Shown: positions 28,276 through 36,086 of the stretch, piece by piece
Layout of the letters: every line of letters begins with the position of its first letter
Position numbering within the stretch: position 1 is the first letter of the stretch
Assembly (NCBI GenBank): GCA_030674915.1
Contig: JASXSV010000017.1
Span: forward strand, 15,673 to 79,672
Direction: 5' to 3'
Source: Candidatus Endonucleibacter bathymodioli
GTDB taxonomy: Bacteria; Pseudomonadota; Gammaproteobacteria; Pseudomonadales; Endozoicomonadaceae
Length of the DNA: 64,000 nucleotides
Notes under the pieces: generated by a model
Seen by the model: the letters and a program-made list of their open reading frames with translations, nothing else
Databases searched by the model: none
Told to the model about the DNA's origin: nothing
Position numbers and translations under genes: made by a program

Positions 28276-29272
28276 TGTTATTCACTATGAAATGTTGGCA
28301 CGAACCAATGTTTTGATTCTATGAGATAATAGCAGCAATTAACACAACACAAATGAAACAAGAGACGGCAAACAACAAAGCCTCATGGATGCCCAACAAG
28401 TCTCGAGACAGTTTAACAAAGAGTTTGACAATAACTTCGTTTTTTAACAGTCATTTGATTAACAATACTATTATATTGGCTACTCATGCTTAGCTCTCAC
28501 TATTTTTGATGTTAAATTGAGATATGCGCATAACTTCCTGATTTTTGTTATAGCTTGATAAGTTGATACCTCAGCATAACCACAGCCTTTAGCCACCGTT
28601 ATTGAATCTTCCCCCTTTTTCAGTCATTACAAAACTTACTAGCAAAGCTCTGCTTAAATTAGGTGGGAAATCTCTGCTCTTTAAGGTTTCTGCGAGCATG
28701 GCATCGCCGAAGGAAACCTCATCACCGGTTTCCTCTGAGCTGTAATGATAGGCTCCCCCCCTACTTTGTCGTTTCAGTCACTTTAAAGCATGATCTCCAA
28801 GATCACTCTAACGGCATCATTCTCTCTGGTCGCACATAACTTAATTATGTTATGCTTTCCTGTTGGCAAGACTTAGCAAGAACAGTATTACGCGGTTGCC
28901 CACACCACCTCTGCACGGGACAAAAGCCTGAACCCATTAATTTTCAAAGCATAGTTAGAGACCCGTTACCATTTAAGATGAGACAGACCACAAACGAGCG
29001 AAGCCGCATTAACGCGAGGACTCGGTGATCTAGGTGCGTGGCCGATGTCACCAACACCAAAACTTCAATGTAAGTGAGATATATTAAGAAAGTATATTGA
29101 TTTGCCTCAAGGATTATACGAAGAAGGAGAGAGTTTCTCTTAAACGCGCTAGAGGTGAGGGCTGGTGTCGCGAGAACGATATTCCGTGGGCTAACAATTA
29201 GTCTAAACATTGTATTATTTTCATGTCTGCTTTTTTGCATACTCCCAGCTAAATTGTGAAGCCACTGCTGTT
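28276..29272. other. About 1 kb gap between norM and mutM
   Basis: No intact gene. Three items: a coding relic on the minus strand around 28498-28625 (reads EDSITVAKGCGYAEVSTYQ), related to a relic near 51725-51800; a hairpin AGGAAACC/GGTTTCCT at 28711-28734; and a dispersed repeat copy at 28959-29075 (ACCCGTTACCATTTAAGATG, AAACGAGCGAAGCC). Confidence 0.55.
28959..29075. repeat. Dispersed palindromic repeat upstream of mutM
   Basis: ACCCGTTACCATTTAAGATG followed by CAAACGAGCGAAGCC and TCGGTGATCTAGGTG; matches the family order, with a degenerate distal end. Confidence 0.65.
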
Positions 29273-30088
29273 ATGCCTGAACTACCTGAAGTTGAAACGA
29301 CTCTCCGAGGCATAGCTCCTCATATTATCGGTCAAACCGTTAAAGAAGTTGTTGTCCGCGAACATCGTCTTCGCTGGCCAGTGCCTGATGATCTTGACAA
29401 AAAGTTAGCGGGGGTTACGATAGACCACGTTCGTCGGCGAGCTAAGTATCTTTTATTGGAAACGATGGGCGGAACACTGATTATCCATCTTGGCATGTCT
29501 GGTTGCTTGCGAATCATCCAAAATGCGAGTCTAGCAGGAAAGCATGATCATGTTGATATTGTACTGTCTAGTGATCTGCGCTTGCGATATACCGATCCTC
29601 GAAAATTCGGTTCCATACTGTGGACTAGCGATTCTATATGGGAGCACAAGCTATTACAAAAACTTGGGCCTGAGCCTTTAGGTGATGATTTTACCGGACA
29701 GCGTTTGTTTATGATGTCACGGAGGAAGAGTCAGGCAATCAAGACATTCATAATGGATAGCCATATTGTGGTTGGAATTGGCAACATCTATGCCAATGAG
29801 ACGTTATTTAAAGCAGGCATTTTGCCACACCTCCCCTGTGGAAAAGTATCGCTAAAACGCTATCAAGTGTTGGCAGAGTCTATACGGACAACCCTAAGTA
29901 AAGCCATAGAAATGGGAGGAACAACATTAAAAGATTTTGTTGGTGGTGATGGCAAGCCGGGATATTTTCAGCAGGAGCTCTCTGTATATGGACGCAGTGG
30001 TTTAGCATGCAAACAATGCGGCAATACTATTTCAGAAATAAGGCAAGGGAATCGCAAGACTTGTTTTTGTAAGATGTGTCAGCATTAA
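29273..30088 (+). CDS. mutM: Formamidopyrimidine-DNA glycosylase
   Basis: Base-excision repair enzyme removing 8-oxoguanine and nicking abasic sites. From ATG at 29273 the protein is 271 residues and begins [10 protein letters not shown], giving the obligatory catalytic Pro and Glu right after the initiator Met; an ATG 63 bases upstream in frame would bury them and is rejected. The [10 protein letters not shown] segment carries the essential lysine near residue 57. [15 protein letters not shown] is the helix-two-turn-helix, and the C-terminal zinc finger is CKQCGN...CFCKMCQ. Confidence 0.97.
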   Translation: MPELPEVETTLRGIAPHIIGQTVKEVVVREHRLRWPVPDDLDKKLAGVTIDHVRRRAKYLLLETMGGTLIIHLGMSGCLRIIQNASLAGKHDHVDIVLSSDLRLRYTDPRKFGSILWTSDSIWEHKLLQKLGPEPLGDDFTGQRLFMMSRRKSQAIKTFIMDSHIVVGIGNIYANETLFKAGILPHLPCGKVSLKRYQVLAESIRTTLSKAIEMGGTTLKDFVGGDGKPGYFQQELSVYGRSGLACKQCGNTISEIRQGNRKTCFCKMCQH

Positions 30089-30195
30089 AGAAGATTGAAC
30101 TAAAATATATTGCACGTCTTGTGTAGTAGTAGTGCTTACAAAAACAAATTTAGTGAACAAACTTTTCGGGAGTAGGACGCGCTCAGAAAGTATTT

Positions 30196-30320
30196 TATGC
30201 CCGTCACCATTGAAGGTTAGAGTAGGTGGCAAATACGCGAAACCTTGCGAGTTTTCGAGTGATAAGTGCTGAGGTGTGAGAAAACAGTCAACAATCTCAC
30301 ACCTTTAATGGTAGCTTGCA
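30196..30320. repeat. Dispersed palindromic repeat, well-preserved copy
   Basis: Left end TATGCCCGTCACCATTGAAG, then TAGAGTAGGTGGCAAATACG; right half GTCAACAATCTCACACC ending TTTAATGGTAGC. Both terminal arms are clear inverted repeats. Confidence 0.8.
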
Positions 30321-30383
30321 GATGAATTGATTGTTGCCAGTGGCTAAGGTCCGTTTCATCTTTTCTGTATGGTATGGTAATGC

Positions 30384-31157
30384 ATGCTTGATGTTCTTGT
30401 GAAAAATGCCAGTTTATCCTATGGCAAGCAGCAGATATTCAGAGATCTTGATTTTACCCTGAAAGGCGGCAGCTGGACTTGTTTGCTCGGCGGTAGTGGT
30501 ATTGGCAAAACAAGTTTTTTACGATTCATAGCAGGGTTAAGCAATGAGACTGGAACTTTTACTACAGGCTCTGTTACTTGCCAAGATGGCTTAACTCTTA
30601 AAGGACGCATTGCCTGGATGGCACAACAAGATCTTTTGCTGCCTTGGTATAGTGTGCTGAATAACATTACCATTGGGGAGAGACTGCGGACTCCTTTTTT
30701 TAAAAAAGCACGATTGAGATCAAACGTTAAGGATAGAGCCTTAGATATACTGGAACGGGTAGGGTTGCAAGGTAAAGCTGATGCGCTTCCTCAGAACTTG
30801 TCAGGTGGTCAGCGACAACGAGCAGCATTAGCTCGAACCTTAATGGAAAATCGTCCATTGGTGTTAATGGACGAACCTTTTTCTAGACTGGATGCTATTA
30901 CGCGGCTAAATCTTCAGGATTTGGCTTGGGAGTTGCTGATAAATAAAACCGTGCTGTTAATTACCCATGATCCGCTCGAAGCTTTACGATTGGGTCATAA
31001 GATTTATCATTTACGGGGAAGCCCGGTGGAATTGACCAGTGGGATAGAGCCTCCAGGACAGGCTCCTAGATCTCTGACAGATCCATGCCTTATGCAACTA
31101 CAGGGTCAAGTGTTGAGCCTCCTTCGTAATGAAGAGCCTCACTTGGGGTGTAAATAA
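30384..31157 (+). CDS. ABC transporter ATPase, ThiZ/SsuB-like
   Basis: A 257-residue importer ATPase: Walker A GGSGIGKT near residue 37, Q-loop AWMAQQDLLLPWYSV, signature LSGGQRQRAALARTL, Walker B LVLMDEPFSRLD and H-loop LLITHDPLEAL. The QQDLLLPW variant is typical of nitrate/taurine/HMP-type importers. It lies 3 bases before the permease gene and is followed by an NMT1/THI5-like binding protein, so the set is most like ThiXYZ, which imports thiamin pyrimidine precursors; the substrate is inferred from the binding protein only. I searched by eye for a TPP riboswitch upstream and found none. Confidence 0.85.
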   Translation: MLDVLVKNASLSYGKQQIFRDLDFTLKGGSWTCLLGGSGIGKTSFLRFIAGLSNETGTFTTGSVTCQDGLTLKGRIAWMAQQDLLLPWYSVLNNITIGERLRTPFFKKARLRSNVKDRALDILERVGLQGKADALPQNLSGGQRQRAALARTLMENRPLVLMDEPFSRLDAITRLNLQDLAWELLINKTVLLITHDPLEALRLGHKIYHLRGSPVELTSGIEPPGQAPRSLTDPCLMQLQGQVLSLLRNEEPHLGCK

Positions 31158-31160
31158 CAC

Positions 31161-31916
31161 ATGATAAGTATTATTAAACCTGCCATTGTTTTTTTGTGTT
31201 TATTGATTTTCTGGAAAATATTAGTCGTGATTTTGGATATACCTTTTTATATCCTCCCTGCTCCAGATGTGGTACTTGTCAGTATTCAGGAAAACATAGA
31301 TCTTCTTTGGGAAAATACACTGGTTACCATGAGTGAAATGCTACTAGGGCTCCTTATGGGCGTATTTTCAGGTATTTCACTTGCGCTAGCGTTGCTTTAT
31401 TTTTCCAGCTTGCGTCCATGGCTCCTTCCGCTTTTGTTGATCACCCAGGCTATTCCAACATTTGCGCTGGCTCCTATTTTAATGCTTTGGTTCGGTTATG
31501 GTATGGCATCTAAAGTAGTGATGACAATGCTGATGATTTTTTTCCCTGTGGTTACTTGTTGTTATGACGGGTTAAGACATGCTCAGCGAGAGTGGCTGGA
31601 CATGGCCCAGATTATGGGTGGGAGCAATTATACTATTATGCGGTATATCAACTGGCCCGGCTCATTGCCACGACTTGCATCAGGTTTGCGAATTGCGGTA
31701 GTCATCGCTCCCATTGGCGCTGTTGTTGGTGAGTGGGTTGGTTCTAGTGCGGGGTTAGGTTATATGATGATACAAGCAAATGCTCGGTTATGGGTTGATC
31801 AAATGTTTGCTGCCCTTGCTGTTTTGGCTTTTTGCTCCACTAGCTTTTATTTTATTACTGATCGCTTGTTGCACTGGCTTATTCCCTGGGAACAGGAATC
31901 ATCAAATGGGTATTAG
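31161..31916 (+). CDS. ABC transporter permease, ThiX-like
   Basis: A 251-residue inner-membrane permease with about six membrane segments and the cytoplasmic loop EWLDMAQIMGGSNYTIMRYINWPGSLP, a BPD_transp_1/EAA-type motif, followed by GLRIAVVIAPIGAVVGEWVGSSAGLGYMM, typical of the SsuC/ThiX group. It follows the ATPase by 3 bases, and an in-frame ATG of the next gene overlaps its end. It partners the ATPase and the NMT1-like binding protein. Confidence 0.86.
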   Translation: MISIIKPAIVFLCLLIFWKILVVILDIPFYILPAPDVVLVSIQENIDLLWENTLVTMSEMLLGLLMGVFSGISLALALLYFSSLRPWLLPLLLITQAIPTFALAPILMLWFGYGMASKVVMTMLMIFFPVVTCCYDGLRHAQREWLDMAQIMGGSNYTIMRYINWPGSLPRLASGLRIAVVIAPIGAVVGEWVGSSAGLGYMMIQANARLWVDQMFAALAVLAFCSTSFYFITDRLLHWLIPWEQESSNGY

Positions 31917-32007
31917 GCCTTTAATATACTCTTTATTTTCTAAGTCCTCGGGCGTGCATCTGGAAGCAAGAGGCTTTAGGGCATTACGATGGGAAAAGCA
32001 CGTAATA

Positions 32008-32985
32008 ATGACCAAACGATCGAGTCTGATTGTTGCTTCATTATTCTTATTTTTTGTCAGTGTGCAAGTAAAGAGCCATAGGGATATACAGGAAGAGAAG
32101 ACGGAAATTAAAAAAATCACTTTAATGCTTGATTGGTTTGTCAATCCTAATCATGGTCCTATTATTATTGCTCAACAAAAAGGTTATTTTCAAAAGGAGA
32201 GGCTCGAGGTAAAAATTCAAGAACCTACAGACCCTACATTGCCACCAAAGTTAGTGGCAACCGGTGATGTTGATATTGCTGTTTATTACCAGCCTGGGTT
32301 GACTCAAGGGGTTGACAGAGGATTAGCGGTGGCTTGGGCGGGGACTTTAATTGATTGCGTCTTGGATGGAGTTATGGTGCTTGATGCTGGGCCAATTAAA
32401 TCACTTGCCAGCCTTAAAGGTAAAACAATTGGCGTATCTTTTAATAGTGCTGAATCCGCGAAACTGGATACGATGTTCAACCCTTATGGCTTTAGCGCTA
32501 AAAACATCAAGATGATCAATGTTGGTTGGAATCTATCATCTTCACTGATGACCGGGCAGGTTGATGCTATTATGGGTGTGTGTCGTAACTTTGAGTTAAA
32601 CGTTCTAAAATCGCATGGTTCCAAGGGCCGCATCTTTTGTTTTGAAGAAAACGGCATCCCTGCCTATGATCAGATGATTTTTATTGTCAATAGAAAAAAA
32701 TATGATAAGAAGGTAATCCGTGGTTTTTTGCGAAGCGTGGAAGCCGGAGTTAAAGATATCACAAGCCATCCTGAAGAGTCTTGGAACGTGTTTGTGGGTA
32801 GCAATCCAAAGCAGCTTGACAATGATTTGAATAAACGTGCGTGGATAGATACCATTCCTTATTTTGCTCGGTCTCCACAATCAAGGAATGATGACCGTTA
32901 TGAAGGCTACGCTCAGTTTCTTTATAAACATGCACTTATTAAAAAAATACTTAAAGCAGATGACCTGATGGTGAGTCTGGACTGA
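32008..32985 (+). CDS. NMT1/THI5-like substrate-binding protein, ThiY-like
   Basis: Periplasmic binding protein of 325 residues from ATG at 32008, which gives a signal peptide (MTKRSSLIVASLFLFFVSV). The mature part shows the NMT1/THI5 pattern: LMLDWFVNPNHGPIIIAQQKGYF, DVDIAVYYQPGLTQGV, LKGKTIGVSF and AIMGVCRNFELNVL. Binding proteins of this type bring thiamin pyrimidine (HMP-related) precursors to a ThiXZ transporter. An in-frame ATG at 31906 overlapping the permease gene is an alternative start, but it would put a long extension before the signal peptide. Confidence 0.8.
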   Translation: MTKRSSLIVASLFLFFVSVQVKSHRDIQEEKTEIKKITLMLDWFVNPNHGPIIIAQQKGYFQKERLEVKIQEPTDPTLPPKLVATGDVDIAVYYQPGLTQGVDRGLAVAWAGTLIDCVLDGVMVLDAGPIKSLASLKGKTIGVSFNSAESAKLDTMFNPYGFSAKNIKMINVGWNLSSSLMTGQVDAIMGVCRNFELNVLKSHGSKGRIFCFEENGIPAYDQMIFIVNRKKYDKKVIRGFLRSVEAGVKDITSHPEESWNVFVGSNPKQLDNDLNKRAWIDTIPYFARSPQSRNDDRYEGYAQFLYKHALIKKILKADDLMVSLD

Positions 32986-32999
32986 ACGTTTTTAACTGC

Positions 33000-33108
33000 A
33001 TACTATGGCTCTTGACGGAATGAGCCGTCGGCAAACGAGAGAATCTCCATGAGCCTACGAGCAGTAGGCGCTTCGGGTGTGCGTAAACAACATCACTATT
33101 TCAAGGAC
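33000..33108. repeat. Dispersed palindromic repeat, degenerate copy
   Basis: ATACTATGGCTCTTGACGGA, GCCGTCGGCAAACGAGAG, ATGAGCCTACGAGCAGTAGG and AACAACATCACTATTTCAAG follow the family order with many changes. Confidence 0.55.
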
Positions 33109-33120
33109 ACCTAGCATATA

Positions 33121-34419
33121 ATGATTTATAGATTAATGTTTATAACATGTTTGGGGGCAGTGCTTGAGTTTCTTGATTTTGCTATTGTCATCTTTTTTGC
33201 TAATGAGCTTGCGGCAACATTTCTACCAGGCACTGGTGATGCTGGCAGACTGTGGATATTTGCGATCTATTCAATAGGAAGCGTGAGCCGTATTTTTGGT
33301 GGAGTATTATTCAGTCATTTTGGTGACAGGATCGGGAGGAAAAAACTGTTTCAACTATCTATCATCGTGATGTCGGCATCAACACTAGGGATTGGCCTAT
33401 TGCCTGGCTATGCATCTATAGGCATTACCTCAACGATACTCCTGTTTTTTTTGCGTATGCTCCAAGGTTTATCTGTGGGGGGAGAGCTGCCTGGAGCAAT
33501 TGTTTTTGTCTCTGAACATGTGTCACCTCGGTATCGCGGGGTTCTTACTTCTGCAATTATATCCTCCGCATTAGTCGGTTTGGTTCTAGCTTCCTCTATG
33601 GGTATTGCTTTGCACCATTATCTTACTCAGGAACAATTGAATAACTGGGGATGGCGTATTCCATTTATTGCTGGCAGCACCTTGGGTATTTTTGTCTATT
33701 TTTTAAGAAAGGGTATTATAGAGACATCCTTATTTACCAAAATTTTGGCACAGCGCTCTGTTGTTAAGATTCCTGTCGCAGATTTATTTCGATATAACTC
33801 TTCTTCTATCTTTATTGGCACAGCCCTAACGTCAGCAGCTGCGGCTATGGTATCTCTCTATATATTATTGCCTCCCTATGCCAGTCGTTATCTTGATTTT
33901 CCTGCAGAAGATGTTTTTGTTTTTACCACCTCAACATTGCTGCTTCTCGCTCTCTTAACCGTTTTCTGTGGCTGGTTGTCGGATATTATTGGTAGAAAAT
34001 ATATTTTGATTGTTGGGGGCACTATTTTATTAATTGTTGCTAACACTGCCAGCGAGGCTATACAAACAGGGTCGCTGTGGGTGGTTATGGCATTGACTGT
34101 TATTCCGTCTGCTATTTTTAATGGTTGTTATGTGTCTTCGGTGGCTGAACTTTTTCCTACGGAAGTTCGTTATACGGGCTTGGCTGTATGCCTCAATCTA
34201 GGTGTTTGTATTTTTGGTGGCTCTGTCCCTTATGTTATTGAGCTACTTACTCAAGCAAGGTATAGCTCTGGCCCACTGGCTCTTATGTTGATGACCGGAG
34301 TTTTTACCATTGCGGGTAGCGTTTATATGAAATCGAGACATCGTTGTTATTTGGGTAATAGCAATTTTCCCAACATGAATATTAAGTCTACAGGGCGCGC
34401 ATCTTTAATACCTGATTAA
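33121..34419 (+). CDS. MFS transporter, metabolite:H+ symporter (ProP-like) family
   Basis: A 432-residue inner-membrane protein with twelve predicted segments. The loop 2-3 motif is GDRIGRKKLFQLSIIVMS, and the MHS-type fourth and fifth segments read FFLRMLQGLSVGGELPGAIVFVSEHVSPRYRG. A second copy of the loop motif, SDIIGRKYILIVGG, begins the C-terminal half, and AELFPTEVRYTGLAVCLNLG is a family signature near the end. Members import organic acids, proline or betaine; the substrate cannot be told from the sequence. The gene stands alone after a repeat. Confidence 0.88.
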   Translation: MIYRLMFITCLGAVLEFLDFAIVIFFANELAATFLPGTGDAGRLWIFAIYSIGSVSRIFGGVLFSHFGDRIGRKKLFQLSIIVMSASTLGIGLLPGYASIGITSTILLFFLRMLQGLSVGGELPGAIVFVSEHVSPRYRGVLTSAIISSALVGLVLASSMGIALHHYLTQEQLNNWGWRIPFIAGSTLGIFVYFLRKGIIETSLFTKILAQRSVVKIPVADLFRYNSSSIFIGTALTSAAAAMVSLYILLPPYASRYLDFPAEDVFVFTTSTLLLLALLTVFCGWLSDIIGRKYILIVGGTILLIVANTASEAIQTGSLWVVMALTVIPSAIFNGCYVSSVAELFPTEVRYTGLAVCLNLGVCIFGGSVPYVIELLTQARYSSGPLALMLMTGVFTIAGSVYMKSRHRCYLGNSNFPNMNIKSTGRASLIPD

Positions 34420-34538
34420 TGGCTGATTTTACATCGTTTATGGTGTATATCGCTAAAAGTGGGAGTAACATAATGTCAGTACTCCTAGGAGTAGTATATG
34501 ATCGAGATACATGATATCAGTCAACAACCTAGCTATTT

Positions 34539-34571
34539 CAAAGGAACGAGCATAGCTGATTCGCTCCTTTG
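34539..34571 (+). terminator. Imperfect hairpin downstream of the MFS gene
   Basis: Arms CAAAGGAACGA and TCGCTCCTTTG (one mismatch) enclose 11 bases. The following sequence is T-rich but not a clean run, so terminator function is only plausible. Confidence 0.4.
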
Positions 34572-34712
34572 TTAGTGTTTTAACTTCGGTTATAAGCTGT
34601 TTGTTGGCGACTAATAGGCGTGCTTGGTATAAATAAATACTAAGTTTCGACTAAAATGCTGTTGAAGATAGAAGCCCTCAGGAGTAATTTATTATACTTG
34701 CGGGATGGAGCA

Positions 34713-34740
34713 GGCTTTCTGATGAAAGCCTTTATTTTTC
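34713..34740 (+). terminator. Rho-independent terminator hairpin
   Basis: Stem GGCTTTC/GAAAGCC with a four-base loop is followed by TTTATTTTT. It would end transcription coming from the MFS direction, just before the lipoprotein gene. Confidence 0.7.
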
Positions 34741-34761
34741 GATTTTTGCTCATAGTTTAGG

Positions 34762-35295
34762 ATGGTAAATATGTTATTTACTGAGAATAAGTGTATTTCT
34801 TCTGTTGGATTGCTGGGAGTCATAGTAGTGATTTCCTTTCTTTATGGCTGCTCTTCAAGGCTAAACTCACACGACTTGGCTGAGGACGGAACGTCCCCCT
34901 ATGGAGAATGGTTTTTATTAAATCCTCAGGATATGCAGAAAGACCTAGTAGCTGGTGAATTGTTTGTATGCCGTAAGGATGTTAGTAAAAAAGGCAATAT
35001 TACCTGTGATAATAATGGTTTTATGATGACCTTTTTTGAAAAAGACTTCGGCTACGGATGTACTGACTTTGTCAGCTCAGGAAGTGTAGAATTTAATAAG
35101 GCCGAAGGGTACTGGTACTTGGTTTCAGACGCTGATCCCGATGAAAAACCAGAAATGCTAAAAGTAGTACGAGACGGCAGTAAGCTTAACCTTTTTCAGA
35201 GTAATGGCACAAAGTTGGCGTTTGAGCTTTCTACCAGCAAAGATATCGAAGAAAAAACAAGTCTTTCCTGTGGGTTAAGTAAAGACGAGAGTTAA
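34762..35295 (+). CDS. Putative lipoprotein of unknown function
   Basis: A 177-residue protein whose N-terminus has a hydrophobic signal ending in the lipobox LYGC-SS (Cys 30), so it is probably lipid-anchored. The mature part has four further cysteines (FVCRK, ITCDN, GYGCTDF, LSCG) and a pattern of short beta strands (YWYLVSDA, KLNLFQSNG), suggesting a small disulfide-bonded beta barrel. I recognise no family. ATG at 34771 with TAGGATGG upstream is an equally good start and shortens the n-region by three residues. Confidence 0.7.
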   Translation: MVNMLFTENKCISSVGLLGVIVVISFLYGCSSRLNSHDLAEDGTSPYGEWFLLNPQDMQKDLVAGELFVCRKDVSKKGNITCDNNGFMMTFFEKDFGYGCTDFVSSGSVEFNKAEGYWYLVSDADPDEKPEMLKVVRDGSKLNLFQSNGTKLAFELSTSKDIEEKTSLSCGLSKDES

Positions 35296-35504
35296 TTTTA
35301 ATGTTGCCTCTTGTCGTATTTGAAGAATAGATCCTTTTACCCCTTGCTAGTCAGCCTGCACCTTTAAACAGGATGGATTACACCCTAGCCAATTAAAGAT
35401 GCAGGTTGCAGTGTCTCACATTGTCGTTAATCCTGCCGAGCAACGAAAGGCCGTCTTCTTTTATTTGTTAGGAGTTATATTTCCTTAGGGTGGAAATACC
35501 TAAT

Positions 35505-35800
35505 GGCAAAAAATGGCACAGATGTTAATTGCACCGATTATCTAAATAATTCGTCTCTGCATTACGAGGACAGTCACTGCTACATAAAATGAGTTTAGAC
35601 GTTAATGAACTCATCTAACATTCAAGTCAATGCGCCGAACAGATACAAGGAAACTCCCCTCTGCTCTTCTTGGACAATAACAGTCAACAGCAGCGTGTTG
35701 TTATGTTAGTGGCCAAAGTCGGTATTTTGGTCAATGCGAAACCTAATATAAGCTATACTGCTTTGCATATAGCAGCCGCGGCACTTTGCGTCCAAGCACG
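35505..35800 (+). pseudogene. Decayed ankyrin-repeat gene
   Basis: Three separate frames each read as a damaged ankyrin repeat: GTDVNCTDYLNNSSLHYED (35515 on), NIQVNAPNRYKETPLCSS (about 35618 on) and LVNAKPNISYTALHIAAAA (about 35725 on). Each keeps the hallmark spacing of VN-x6/8-T/S-x-LH. Stops and frameshifts separate them. It appears to be the relic of a repeat protein related to the large ankyrin proteins downstream. Confidence 0.65.
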
Positions 35801-35805
35801 GACAC

Positions 35806-35940
35806 CCATTCCCATTAAAGGTATGAGTAGACGGCAAGCGCGCGCAGCCATGCGCCTACCACTACTACCAAATAGGTGGTTGGGCGTATGAGAGAAACCA
35901 ACAACCTCACACCTTCACGGGGTATGGGGGTAATGAGGCC
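35806..35940. repeat. Dispersed palindromic repeat, well-preserved copy
   Basis: Left arm CACCCATTCCCATTAAAGG followed by GAGTAGACGGCAAGCGCGC; centre CTACCACTACTACCAAATAGG; right arm AACAACCTCACACCTTCACG ending in GGTATGGGGGT. The outer 20 or so bases are inverted repeats. Confidence 0.8.
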
Positions 35941-36086
35941 AGAGCATATATAGGCAACCGCAAGTAGCGAGCCATTTTTAATGATAATCCAATCCTTTTT
36001 TAAAAAAGTTCTTTGATGAACTGTGCCGTGACAGCGATTATTTATGAAAAACTCTAACAAAACCAAGCTGTTAAAGGGAGAAGTCA

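Larger units (their letters stand above)
34420..34761. other. Gap between MFS gene and lipoprotein gene
   Basis: About 340 bases containing two hairpins (separate entries) and a faint dispersed-repeat trace near 34440-34530 (GTCAACAACCTAGC). No gene seen; a small RNA between the hairpins is possible but unsupported. Confidence 0.45.

Noticed and set aside
28944..29240. 98-codon minus-strand frame upstream of mutM
   Set aside because: Mostly repeat sequence with no recognisable features; it overlaps the mutM promoter region.
30321..30383. TPP riboswitch upstream of the ThiXYZ-like genes
   Set aside because: The CTGAGA-type and GGATAA-type conserved segments cannot be found; the upstream sequence is a dispersed repeat.
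35670..35891. 73-codon frame upstream of recG as a real gene
   Set aside because: Its first half is ankyrin-like relic and its second half is dispersed repeat, so it is a chance frame across two decayed elements.
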